Source of the DNA: Rhodopila sp.
Lineage (GTDB): Bacteria; Pseudomonadota; Alphaproteobacteria; Acetobacterales; Acetobacteraceae
Assembly (NCBI GenBank): GCA_031291715.1
Contig: JARLIN010000243.1
Coordinates: forward strand, 1 to 32,230
DNA length: 32,230 bases
Direction of reading: 5' to 3'
The notes below the pieces were generated by a model. The model was not told the origin of the DNA, did not search any database, and saw only the letters and a list, made by a program, of their open reading frames with translations. This document shows, piece by piece, positions 8,325 through 16,665 of this stretch; the stretch's first letter is position 1; every line of letters begins with the position of its first letter. The translations under genes and the position numbers were made by a program.

Positions 8325-9941
8325 ATGGCCGAGTTCGACTACATCATTGTGGGCGCCGGTTCCGCCGGCTGCGTTCTGGCGAACAGACTGACCGAAGATC
8401 AGCGCGCCACGGTCCTGCTGCTGGAAGCCGGACCAAAAGACAGCTCGATGTGGATCAATATTCCGGCCGGCTTCGTCAAGCTGCTCAACAATCCGAAATA
8501 CAACTGGAATTTCGAGAGCGAACCGGAACCCAACGCAGCCAACCGGCGCATTCCCATCCCTCGCGGGCGCACCCTGGGCGGCTCCAGCTCGATCAACGGC
8601 ATGCTTTACGTCCGCGGCAATCCGTTGGACTACAATACATGGTCTCAGTTCGGGAACCGCGGCTGGGGCTACGACTCGGTGCTGCCCTACTTCCGCAAGT
8701 CCGAGCATTTCGCGCCCGGTGGCGACGGTTCGCGCGGCCACGGCGGCCTGCTGCATGTGGATCACATGCGGGAGCGTGCCGAACTGCTCGATGCCTTCAT
8801 CGACGCAGCGGTGGATCAAGGCTTCCCGCGCAACAAGGACTACAACAACGGCCACCAGGAAGGTTTCGGCTATTTCCAGGTGACGCAGAAGAACGGCGAG
8901 CGCTGGTCCACCGCCCGCGGCTTCCTCGACCCGGCTCGCAGCCGCCCCAATCTGAAGATCGAGACCGACGCCCTCGCCACGAAGGTGCTGCTGGAGGGCA
9001 AACGCGCCATTGGCGTCGCCTACACCCAGGGTGGGGTCGTCAAGGAAGCGCGCGCCAACCGCGAGGTTATCCTGGCGGCCGGGGCAGTGAAGTCGCCGCA
9101 CATCCTCGAACTTTCCGGGATCGGCCAGCCGGATCTGCTGTCCTCGCTGGGCATCGAGGTGCGGCACGCCCTGCCCGGCGTCGGCGAGAACTACCGCGAC
9201 CACTATGCCCCGCGGATGAACTGGCGGGTAAAACTGCCGGTGACGCTGAATGAACGCAGCCGCGGCATCGCCTTGGCCAAGGAAGTAATCAAATACTACA
9301 CTCAACGGCGCGGCATTCTGACTTTCACCGCCGGCATCGCCTATGGCTTCGTGAAGACCCGGCCCGAGTTGGAGGAACCCGACGTCCAGTTCCACTTCGC
9401 TCATGCCAGCTACGGCAATGCGCAAAAGCGCGATCTGGAAACCGAGCCGGGCATGACGCTGACCGTTTATCAGTGCCGGCCGGAATCCAAAGGTTCCATC
9501 CACGCGAAGTCGAGCGACCCAGCGGCGGCACCGGCGATCCGGCCCAACTACCTGGCCGACCCGATCGATCAGCGCGTCCTGGTGGACGGGATGAAGGTCG
9601 GCCGGAGCATCATCAACAACCGCGTGCTCGACAAATACCGCGCCTACGAGATGAACCCCGGCGACAAGGTCCGGACCGATGACGAGTGGCTACAATTCGC
9701 GCGCGAGAACGGTCAGACGACCTACCACGTGATCGGCACCTGCAGGATGGGGCCTGACCCGATGGCGGTGGTCGATGACCGGCTGCGGGTCCACGGCATC
9801 GCCGGATTGCGTGTTGTGGACGCCTCGATCATGCCGACGGTTCCGTCGGGAAACACCAACGCCGCGGTGATCATGATCGCCGAAAAGGGCGCTGACATGA
9901 TCAAGGCGGCGACGACGGAAGACCTGCGCGCGGCGGCCTGA
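8325..9941 (+). CDS. GMC family oxidoreductase (choline dehydrogenase-like)
   Basis: [25 protein letters not shown]...[23 protein letters not shown]...[15 protein letters not shown]...[64 protein letters not shown] signatures 1 and 2. Confidence 0.93.
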   Translation: MAEFDYIIVGAGSAGCVLANRLTEDQRATVLLLEAGPKDSSMWINIPAGFVKLLNNPKYNWNFESEPEPNAANRRIPIPRGRTLGGSSSINGMLYVRGNPLDYNTWSQFGNRGWGYDSVLPYFRKSEHFAPGGDGSRGHGGLLHVDHMRERAELLDAFIDAAVDQGFPRNKDYNNGHQEGFGYFQVTQKNGERWSTARGFLDPARSRPNLKIETDALATKVLLEGKRAIGVAYTQGGVVKEARANREVILAAGAVKSPHILELSGIGQPDLLSSLGIEVRHALPGVGENYRDHYAPRMNWRVKLPVTLNERSRGIALAKEVIKYYTQRRGILTFTAGIAYGFVKTRPELEEPDVQFHFAHASYGNAQKRDLETEPGMTLTVYQCRPESKGSIHAKSSDPAAAPAIRPNYLADPIDQRVLVDGMKVGRSIINNRVLDKYRAYEMNPGDKVRTDDEWLQFARENGQTTYHVIGTCRMGPDPMAVVDDRLRVHGIAGLRVVDASIMPTVPSGNTNAAVIMIAEKGADMIKAATTEDLRAAA

Positions 9942-9948
9942 TACTTTC

Positions 9949-9987
9949 CTTGTGATGGCGCGGCTTGTCCGGGCCATCACAAAGGGG
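9949..9987. terminator. hairpin between convergent GMC oxidoreductase and dnaA genes; REP-like (family A core)
   Basis: CCTTGTGATGGCGCGG...CCGGGCCATCACAAAGG inverted repeat, filling nearly all of the 50-nt convergent gap. Confidence 0.5.
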
Positions 9988-9991
9988 GCGA

Positions 9992-11461
9992 CTACGACTC
10001 CAGCAGCCGCCGCAGCAGTTCGACGTCTTCGGCGAAGGTGCCGTCGCGTTCCATCAGTTCGGTCACGCGGGAGACGGCGTGCATCACCGTGGTGTGGTCG
10101 CGGTTGCCGAACTTGCGTCCGATCTCCGGCAGACTGCGGCTGGTGAGTTGCTTGGCCAGGAACATCGCCACCTGCCGCGGCCTTGCCACCGCCCGCGCGC
10201 GACGGGCGGACGACATGTCGGTCAGCCGGATGCTGTAATGTTCCGCGACCTTTTTCTGAATTTCTTCGATTGTGACGCGACGATCGTGCGCTTTCAAAAT
10301 ATCGTGAAGTACTTCGTGCGTCGCCTCTAATGTAACAGGCCGGCCGAACAAGTTGGCATGTGCAACCAGGCGGTTCAGAGCACCTTCTAGTTCACGAACA
10401 TTTGATGTGATCTTGTGCGCCAGGAATTCCAGCACCTTCACCGGCACATCGACGCCGGCCCGCGCTGCTTTCGCCTCCAGGATGGAGATGCGCAGCTCAT
10501 AGGTCGTCGAATGCAGGTCGGCCACCATCCCGCAGCCCAGGCGGGTGCGCAACCGGTGCTCCAACCCGTTCAGGTCGGATGGCGACTTGTCGGCCGAGAC
10601 GACGATCTGCTTTCCCGCCTCCACCAGATAGTTGAAAGTATGGAAGAATTCTTCCTGCGTATTGTCCTTGCCGATCAGGAACTGCAGGTCGTCGATCATC
10701 AACACATCGACGCTGCGGAGGTTCTCCTTGAACTCCATCGTCGATTGGCTGCGGATCGCAGCAATGAATCGATACATGAATTTTTCAGCCGACATGTACG
10801 CGACCGAGACCGGGCTGCTGGTACGGTCCGTCAACTCCCACGCAATGGCGTGCATGAGATGGGTCTTCCCCAAGCCGACGCCGCCATACAAGAACAACGG
10901 GTTGAATCCCGGGCTGGACGGACGTTCCGCCACGCGACGGGCACAGGCATAGGCGAATTCGTTCGGCTTGCCGACGACGAACCCTTCGAAGGTGAAGCGC
11001 GGATCAAGCGGTGCGGCGAGGTCGGAGCGCGGTTCGGACCGATCGTCCGGCCACCCTGCGGGGCTCGGTGCGGCCTCGGTGCGGCCCGGGCGCGGGGGTT
11101 CGATACTTGCCGGGGGAACCGGCTCCCGGAGCCTCTCCCTGGGGGCGGACAGGGTTTCCACTGGTGGCGGGGACGGAGAAGCCGCAGTGCCCACGCGAAC
11201 ATCGACGCGGCGGACGGTTGGGTTTTCCGCCTGCCACAGCGCGCGCAGCCGGTCGCTGTAACGGGTTGATACCCAATCGCGCAGAAAGCGTGTTGGCAGG
11301 GTTACCGTGATCTCATCGCCGTCAAGACCCGCCAGTGTCATCTGGCGCAGCCATGTTCGGTACTCGACCTCGCCCACTTCGGCCTGCAGCCGCCCTCGGA
11401 TCTTTGCCCACTGGGCCGCGAGTTGCGGCATTTCCACGATCTCGGTTTCAGTCGTGGTCAT
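9992..11461 (-). CDS. dnaA: chromosomal replication initiator protein DnaA
   Basis: From ATG 11461: MTTTETEIVEMPQLAAQWAKIRGRLQAEVGEVEYRTWLRQM; Walker A NPLFLYGGVGLGKTHLMHAI; DVLMIDDLQFL; C-terminal RARAVARPRQVAMFLAKQLTSRSLPEIGRKFGNRDHTTVMHAVSRV (DnaA-box-binding signature). Confidence 0.98.
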   Translation of the reverse strand: MTTTETEIVEMPQLAAQWAKIRGRLQAEVGEVEYRTWLRQMTLAGLDGDEITVTLPTRFLRDWVSTRYSDRLRALWQAENPTVRRVDVRVGTAASPSPPPVETLSAPRERLREPVPPASIEPPRPGRTEAAPSPAGWPDDRSEPRSDLAAPLDPRFTFEGFVVGKPNEFAYACARRVAERPSSPGFNPLFLYGGVGLGKTHLMHAIAWELTDRTSSPVSVAYMSAEKFMYRFIAAIRSQSTMEFKENLRSVDVLMIDDLQFLIGKDNTQEEFFHTFNYLVEAGKQIVVSADKSPSDLNGLEHRLRTRLGCGMVADLHSTTYELRISILEAKAARAGVDVPVKVLEFLAHKITSNVRELEGALNRLVAHANLFGRPVTLEATHEVLHDILKAHDRRVTIEEIQKKVAEHYSIRLTDMSSARRARAVARPRQVAMFLAKQLTSRSLPEIGRKFGNRDHTTVMHAVSRVTELMERDGTFAEDVELLRRLLES

Positions 11462-11874
11462 CCAAAACTCCCCCCGCGTTGGCGGTACGCAGCTAGATTT
11501 GAAGTTCGTTACCGGCGATTTGAAATCGGCCGGCTCTTCTCCCTCATCTTGGTCGGCGCGGAACACAGTTATCCACCCCCTCACGAGGGTTCGACTTCGG
11601 ATATCATGGGTTTCCGGCTGACGAGACGAAGTATGTCAGAGATTAGGGCGGAGGCAATGGAAAATTCGCGCCGTTCAATCGAATCTAAATAAACGAAATA
11701 ACATTACCACGACGGATTACCTGCCACGACAATGGGTGTCGCCCCTATCGGGGCGGGGGATTTTTCGATATTAAAACGGGTATATTCGTATAGTAACGAC
11801 TATCCACTGGATAGTCCCAACCATGCTCGCCAGGAGCAGTCCGGTCAACCTCCCCAGTCGACCGGTCCCAAAAA
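11462..11874. promoter_or_regulatory. dnaA upstream/rpsT-dnaA intergenic region with candidate DnaA-box-like sites (possible autoregulatory or oriC-like region)
   Basis: TTATCCACC at 11569-11577 (one mismatch to TTATCCACA); perfect palindrome GACTATCCACTGGATAGTC at 11798-11816; AT-rich stretch about 11757-11797; GAATC (GANTC) at 11681. Confidence 0.4.
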
Positions 11875-12144
11875 TCAGGCGCTTGGCAGCGCCTTGATCC
11901 GGGCAGACAGCCGAGACAACTTGCGTGCCACGGTGTTGGCGTGAATGACGCCCTTGCCCGAAGCGCGCTGCATCTCCGGCTGGGCTTCCTGCAACGCCAC
12001 AGCCGCGGCGGACTTGTCGCCGCTGGCGATCGCGGTTTCCACCTTCTTCACGAAGGTTCGCATGCGGGACTTCCGCGCTTGGTTCCGCGCGGTGCGGGTC
12101 AGGGTCTGGCGGATGCGCTTGCGCGCCGATGCGGTATTGGCCAT
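11875..12144 (-). CDS. rpsT: 30S ribosomal protein S20
   Basis: [89 protein letters not shown]. Confidence 0.97.
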   Translation of the reverse strand: MANTASARKRIRQTLTRTARNQARKSRMRTFVKKVETAIASGDKSAAAVALQEAQPEMQRASGKGVIHANTVARKLSRLSARIKALPSA

Positions 12145-12285
12145 GCGTTCTTCGATCACAACGTTAAGAAGCCAAACAAACCCTGGTCTGCGAACCCGGG
12201 CTGGTTTGGCGGAAGACGCGGGTTTAAGCACCGCCCCGGGACGAGTCAAGTTCGTTGGCCATGTCCAACCCACGCACCCGGCCCC

Positions 12286-13173
12286 TCACAACACCGGGAC
12301 GCCGCATTGTTTCGCCTTTTCCTCGGGCTCCACGTGGATGGTGATCATCAGATGACCCATCTCGGCCTTCAGCGCATCCTCGATCCGATCACAAATCGCG
12401 TGGGCGGCAGCGACCGTCATGGTGCCCGGCACCACCAGGTGAAATTCCAGGAAAGTCAGCCGCCCGGCGTGCCGGGTGCGCAGGTCGTGCGCCTCGATCG
12501 CGCCTGCCGCGCTGTTCGCGACCAGTTCCTTGATCCGATTCATCACTGCCGGTTCGGGCGCCGTGTCCATCAGGCCGCTGACCGAGGACGAAATCATCCG
12601 CATGCCTGACCACAACACATAGACGCCCGTCGCCGCGGCCAGCAGCGGATCCAATATGAGATAGCCGGTGAAGACCGCCAGCAGGACACCTGCCACGATC
12701 CCCGCCGAGGTGACCACGTCGGCCATCAAGTGCCGCCCGTCGGCCTGCAGCGCCGGAGACCGCAGGCGGCGACCAGCCGAAAGCAGCACGACCGACCATG
12801 CACCGTTGATCGCGCTGGCCACCGCGTTCATGCCGAGGCCCTGAAACGGCTGCTCCAGCGGGTGGAGATGCATCCAGCTTTGCCACGCCTCATCGAAGAT
12901 CAGCAGGGCCGCGACCACGATCAGCACGCCCTCGATCACCGCGGCGAAGAACTCTGCCTTGTCGTGGCCGTAGGGATGATTCGCGTCGGCGGGGCGCGCG
13001 GCGAAGCGCAGCGCGATCCAGGCGATCAGGCTGGCCGCGACGTTGACCGTGCTTTCCAGCGCGTCAGAATACAATGCGGCGCTGCCGGTAAGCCACCAGG
13101 CAGCGCCCTTCAACCCGAGCACAAGGCAGCCAGCGACCATGCTGCCTAATGCGAAGCGCTCCCCGCTCGTCAT
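12286..13173 (-). CDS. cation diffusion facilitator (CDF) family transporter
   Basis: GSAALYSDALESTVNVAASLIAWIALRFAARPADANHPYGHDKAEFFAAVIEGVLI: CDF TM-domain signature with the HPYGHDKAEFFA motif. Confidence 0.92.
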   Translation of the reverse strand: MTSGERFALGSMVAGCLVLGLKGAAWWLTGSAALYSDALESTVNVAASLIAWIALRFAARPADANHPYGHDKAEFFAAVIEGVLIVVAALLIFDEAWQSWMHLHPLEQPFQGLGMNAVASAINGAWSVVLLSAGRRLRSPALQADGRHLMADVVTSAGIVAGVLLAVFTGYLILDPLLAAATGVYVLWSGMRMISSSVSGLMDTAPEPAVMNRIKELVANSAAGAIEAHDLRTRHAGRLTFLEFHLVVPGTMTVAAAHAICDRIEDALKAEMGHLMITIHVEPEEKAKQCGVPVL

Positions 13174-13305
13174 AGGAACGCGCCTAGCACATCATCACCC
13201 GCCCGTCAGCCAACCCGCCCGGATTTGAGTTTCGTATCCGAATATGTCGGTCTGCCTGCCCCTGGCACCCGCGCCCGTTCCATCCGCCGCGAGCGCCGAT
13301 CGGTA

Positions 13306-14628
13306 TCAGGCGTGCACCGCCTCCGCCAACCGCGCCGCCCGCTGAAGATGGTTGGCCCGCAGCGGACGCAGCACGAACAGCGCCAGCAGCACGACCACCA
13401 CATTGGTGACCGCGGCCACCAGAAACACCGATCCCCACGATCCGGTCGCGGTCTTCAGGATGTTCGCCAGCGGCACCACGAACGCCGAGGTGCCCTTGGC
13501 GGTATAGAGCAGGCTCGCATTCGCCGTGGCGTATTTTGGTCCGAACGTATCCGTGCAGGTGGACGGGAACAGCGAGAAAATTTCTCCCCAGGTGAAGAAG
13601 ATCAGCCCGGCGCACAGCACGAAGGCCCAAGGGGTTTGCCCGGCGACGGCCAGGAGCCAGTAGCTTAGGGCGCCGAGGGTGAAGGCCAGTGCCATCGTCT
13701 TCTCGCGCCCGATCCGGTCGGACAAGCCGCCGAAGAACGGCCTGGCAAGTCCGTTCAGCACGTTGTCCACCACAAGAGCGACACTGAGCGTGCTGGCGCC
13801 GAAGAAGATCGCGGTATTGGAGATACCATAGTCCTTGGCGATCGGGCCAAGCTGCGCCGTGGCCATCAGGCCGCTGGCGGAGACGCAGACGAACATCGCA
13901 TACAGCAGCCAGAAGATCGGCGAGCGCAGCATCTCCACGCTGGTGGCACTGCCAATGCTCTGCTGCACCTTAGTGGTGCCTTTGGGCGCGAGCACGACCG
14001 GCCTGTCCGGTCCGCGCAGGACGCGGGATATCACGACGAGTATCAGGGCCTGGCCAATGCCGAACCACAGGAAGGCCTGAGCGTAGCCGGCGGCGCCGAT
14101 GGTCAGACGAATCGGGATGACGGTCAAAGCCGCGCCGGCACCGAATCCCGCCGCGGTCAGACCGACGGCCAAGCCGCGCCGGTCGGGGAACCATTTCACC
14201 GCGTTACCGACGCAGGTGGCATAGATCGCGCCTGCCCCGGTGCCGGACACGGCTGCCCCCAGATAGAGTAATCCGAGCGAACCGGCGTAGGCGTTGATCA
14301 CCCAGCCGATCCCGACCAGCAGTCCGCCCACCGCGATGGTCAGACTGGGCCCCGAGCGCGGACCCAGGCGGTCGACAATGGCGCCGGCGGCCGGCGTCAG
14401 CCAGGTCTCGGTGGCTATGAAGATGCTGAAGGCCCACTGGATTTCCGCCAGGCTCCAGCCGCGCGCGACGTGTATGGGATCGACAAACAGCGTCCAGGCG
14501 TATTGCAGGTTGGCGATCAGCGCCATGCAAAGGACGCCCAGCCACAACTGGACCCACCGTCCGCTGAGACGCGGCACGGCAGACGAGATATTGACCACCG
14601 TATTCCTCCCAGGATGCCAATTCGGCAT
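13306..14628 (-). CDS. MFS transporter, oxalate/formate antiporter (OxlT)-like
   Basis: From ATG 14628; GRWVQLWLGVLCMALIANLQYAWTLFVDPI...WSLAEIQWAFSIFIATETWLTPAAGAIVDRLGPR...AVKWFPDRRGLAVGLTAAGFGAGAALTVIPI. Confidence 0.85.
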   Translation of the reverse strand: MPNWHPGRNTVVNISSAVPRLSGRWVQLWLGVLCMALIANLQYAWTLFVDPIHVARGWSLAEIQWAFSIFIATETWLTPAAGAIVDRLGPRSGPSLTIAVGGLLVGIGWVINAYAGSLGLLYLGAAVSGTGAGAIYATCVGNAVKWFPDRRGLAVGLTAAGFGAGAALTVIPIRLTIGAAGYAQAFLWFGIGQALILVVISRVLRGPDRPVVLAPKGTTKVQQSIGSATSVEMLRSPIFWLLYAMFVCVSASGLMATAQLGPIAKDYGISNTAIFFGASTLSVALVVDNVLNGLARPFFGGLSDRIGREKTMALAFTLGALSYWLLAVAGQTPWAFVLCAGLIFFTWGEIFSLFPSTCTDTFGPKYATANASLLYTAKGTSAFVVPLANILKTATGSWGSVFLVAAVTNVVVVLLALFVLRPLRANHLQRAARLAEAVHA

Positions 14629-14850
14629 TCGTTCTTTTTCTTTCAGTCCCTGCCCGGCCGCGGCAGCCCATGGGCCACGGACGACTACGGCTTGTCGCGT
14701 GAACCGGATACTCCAAGGATAACCGTTTTCATCGCTGGAAAACAGCAATATCGTAATAATTGCGTGATTCATCTATCGACGAATTGATTATGGCGGCGCG
14801 CGGCGACCCGCGCTATCCAGCCACCGGAATAGAAGAACAAGGAGAACCGT

Positions 14851-15366
14851 ATGCGCCGGCTCGTGAGTGCTATTACCGCGTTGACCGTCCTGACCGCCCA
14901 GCCTGTGCTGGCGCAACATCAGTGCACGTCGCTGGCCGACCAATCGGCCTTCGAGGTGCAGGCGTTGCGTAGCGAGCTGATGGTGCTGGCAACCGGCTGT
15001 CATGATGACGACCGCTACAACGCCTTCATCCGGCGCTATCAGGCCGACCTGCAGGCCAACGAGCGGACGATCAACGCCTATTTCCAGCATCGCTACGGAC
15101 GCGCCGCGCAGGTGGAACACGATCGCTTCGTGACCGACCTCGCCAACGCGATTTCTCGCCAGGGCAGCGACCTGGGCGGCGATTTCTGCCCGCGCAACGG
15201 GTTGATGTTCAACGAGGTTCTGGCGCTTGAATCGGCGGCAGAGCTGGCGGATTTCGCCGCCGGCAAGAATCTGGTCCCGGCCTCGGTGGAGATCTGCACG
15301 CCGATGCCCTCCAGCGCTGTCGCGACCCGCAAGGCGGCGACTCGCGTGGCGTCGACAAAGAAATAG
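14851..15366 (+). CDS. small exported protein of unknown function
   Basis: MRRLVSAITALTVLTAQPVLAQHQCTS... clean signal peptide; RBS-like AGGAGAA upstream; paired Cys in mature protein. Confidence 0.7.
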   Translation: MRRLVSAITALTVLTAQPVLAQHQCTSLADQSAFEVQALRSELMVLATGCHDDDRYNAFIRRYQADLQANERTINAYFQHRYGRAAQVEHDRFVTDLANAISRQGSDLGGDFCPRNGLMFNEVLALESAAELADFAAGKNLVPASVEICTPMPSSAVATRKAATRVASTKK

Positions 15367-15468
15367 GCGACGCACCGCCAGGGGGAAGTCGGTCTGGGGG
15401 GCGATGTCCCCAGGGTTCCGTATAGAGGCCGACTCTCGTTGGCCCAATCGTCATGGGCCCTCTACCTC

Positions 15469-15549
15469 GTCATGGCCCGGCGACAGTCCGGGCCATCTGC
15501 CACGGCATGGCGCTGGATCAGATGGCCCGGACGATCGCCGGGCCATGAC
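15469..15549 (+). repeat. 81-nt hairpin repeat, family A (31-nt arm / 19-nt loop / 31-nt arm)
   Basis: Arms GTCATGGCCCGGCGACAGTCCGGGCCATCTG / CAGATGGCCCGGACGATCGCCGGGCCATGAC, loop CCACGGCATGGCGCTGGAT. Confidence 0.8.
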
Positions 15550-15588
15550 GGATGGGGAGACGGTCGCCGGGCCATGACGGATGGGGAA
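15531..15588. repeat. 29-nt tandem duplication overlapping the right arm of the family A hairpin
   Basis: ACGATCGCCGGGCCATGACGGATGGGGAG followed by ACGGTCGCCGGGCCATGACGGATGGGGAA. Confidence 0.8.
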
Positions 15589-15671
15589 TGGCTGCGGGTT
15601 CATCTTTCGGCCGCTTGGTATGAGATGATGGCTCCGGCGCAAACCGTGAACGACAGACCCTTGGACGAAAA

Positions 15672-15697
15672 AAAGGGCGAAGAAAACTCCGCCCTTT
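15672..15697. terminator. Rho-independent-type terminator downstream of the BI-1 family gene
   Basis: AAAGGGCG-AAGAAAACTC-CGCCCTTT, with an A-rich run on the plus-strand left side (a T-run for minus-strand transcription). Confidence 0.65.
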
Positions 15698-15758
15698 AAC
15701 CCGATCGACGTATGGCCGGGTCCGATGCCGACCCAGAGAAGCGGATACCGCCGCTCCC

Positions 15759-16526
15759 CTAGTTGTTGTTGCGGTTGCCCAGGAGCTGCAGCAGCAGCAT
15801 GAACAGGTTGATGAAGTTCAGGTACAGGCTGAGCGCGTCATAGACGCTGCGCTTGGCGGCCCCATCCGTCCCCTCGGCGTAAGCGAACTGCAGATAGCTG
15901 GATTTGATCCGCTGCGTGTCATAGGCGGTCAGGCCGGTGAAGACGACGACGCCGATGATGCTGACAGCGAACTGCAAGGCGCTGCTCTGGAAGAACAGAT
16001 TCACCAGGCTGGCGATAATGATCCCGAACAGGCCCATCATCAGGAAGCTGCCCATGCGGCTGAGGTCGGCCCTCGTCGTGTAGCCATAGAGGCTGGTCGC
16101 GGCGAAGGTCGCGGCGGTGATGAAGAACACCCGCACGATCGATTCACTGGTGTAGACCAGGAAGATATTGGTCAGGCTGGCGCCCATCGCGGCACAGAAC
16201 ACCCAAAACAGGGCCTGGGCGGCGGAGGTGGACAGCTTTTCGACGCCCAGCGACAGCACCAGCACGAACGCCAGCGGCGCGAACATCGCGATCATCGCCA
16301 AGGCGGTGGGGTGATGCGCGAAACCAAATGGAGTCTGGACCAGCGGGTAGAACGCATTGATCAGGCTGGTGTTGGCGATCGCGTAAGCGACCACGCCGGT
16401 CACCAGCAGACCCGACGCCATCCAATTGTAGACCCGCAGCATGTAAGCCCGTAGCCCGGCGTCGAAAACGGCCGTGGTAGCGGCGGATGCCCGTGGATAG
16501 GCCCCGGATTGCGGACTGTAAGCCAT
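15759..16526 (-). CDS. Bax inhibitor-1 / YccA family membrane protein
   Basis: From ATG 16526: MAYSPQSGAYPRASAATTAVFDAGLRAYMLRVYNWMASGLLVTGVVAYAIANT...GLTAYDTQRIKSSYLQFAYAEGTDGAAKRSVYDALSLYLNFINLFMLLLQLLGNRNN. Confidence 0.93.
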   Translation of the reverse strand: MAYSPQSGAYPRASAATTAVFDAGLRAYMLRVYNWMASGLLVTGVVAYAIANTSLINAFYPLVQTPFGFAHHPTALAMIAMFAPLAFVLVLSLGVEKLSTSAAQALFWVFCAAMGASLTNIFLVYTSESIVRVFFITAATFAATSLYGYTTRADLSRMGSFLMMGLFGIIIASLVNLFFQSSALQFAVSIIGVVVFTGLTAYDTQRIKSSYLQFAYAEGTDGAAKRSVYDALSLYLNFINLFMLLLQLLGNRNNN

Positions 16527-16665
16527 GGTTCCCTGTTTCCTTTCGAGCGTAAGCCCGCGTTGACTATACCAAATCGGTCGCCCTGCTAACAGTCCAGGGG
16601 AGGACCAACCAAGCCGGTTTACATATGGTCCGTCAGCGGGGCCGGACGGAGACCGAATGGATGCG

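Noticed and set aside
8304-9503. 399-aa minus-strand ORF opposite the GMC oxidoreductase
   Set aside because: Antisense shadow ORF of a high-GC gene; the plus-strand product has all GMC motifs.
15469-15588. CRISPR-like tandem repeats
   Set aside because: Only two direct copies of 29 nt without spacers; palindromic repeat element rather than an array.
15439-15699. 86-aa plus-strand ORF
   Set aside because: Composed of hairpin-repeat DNA; no coding character.
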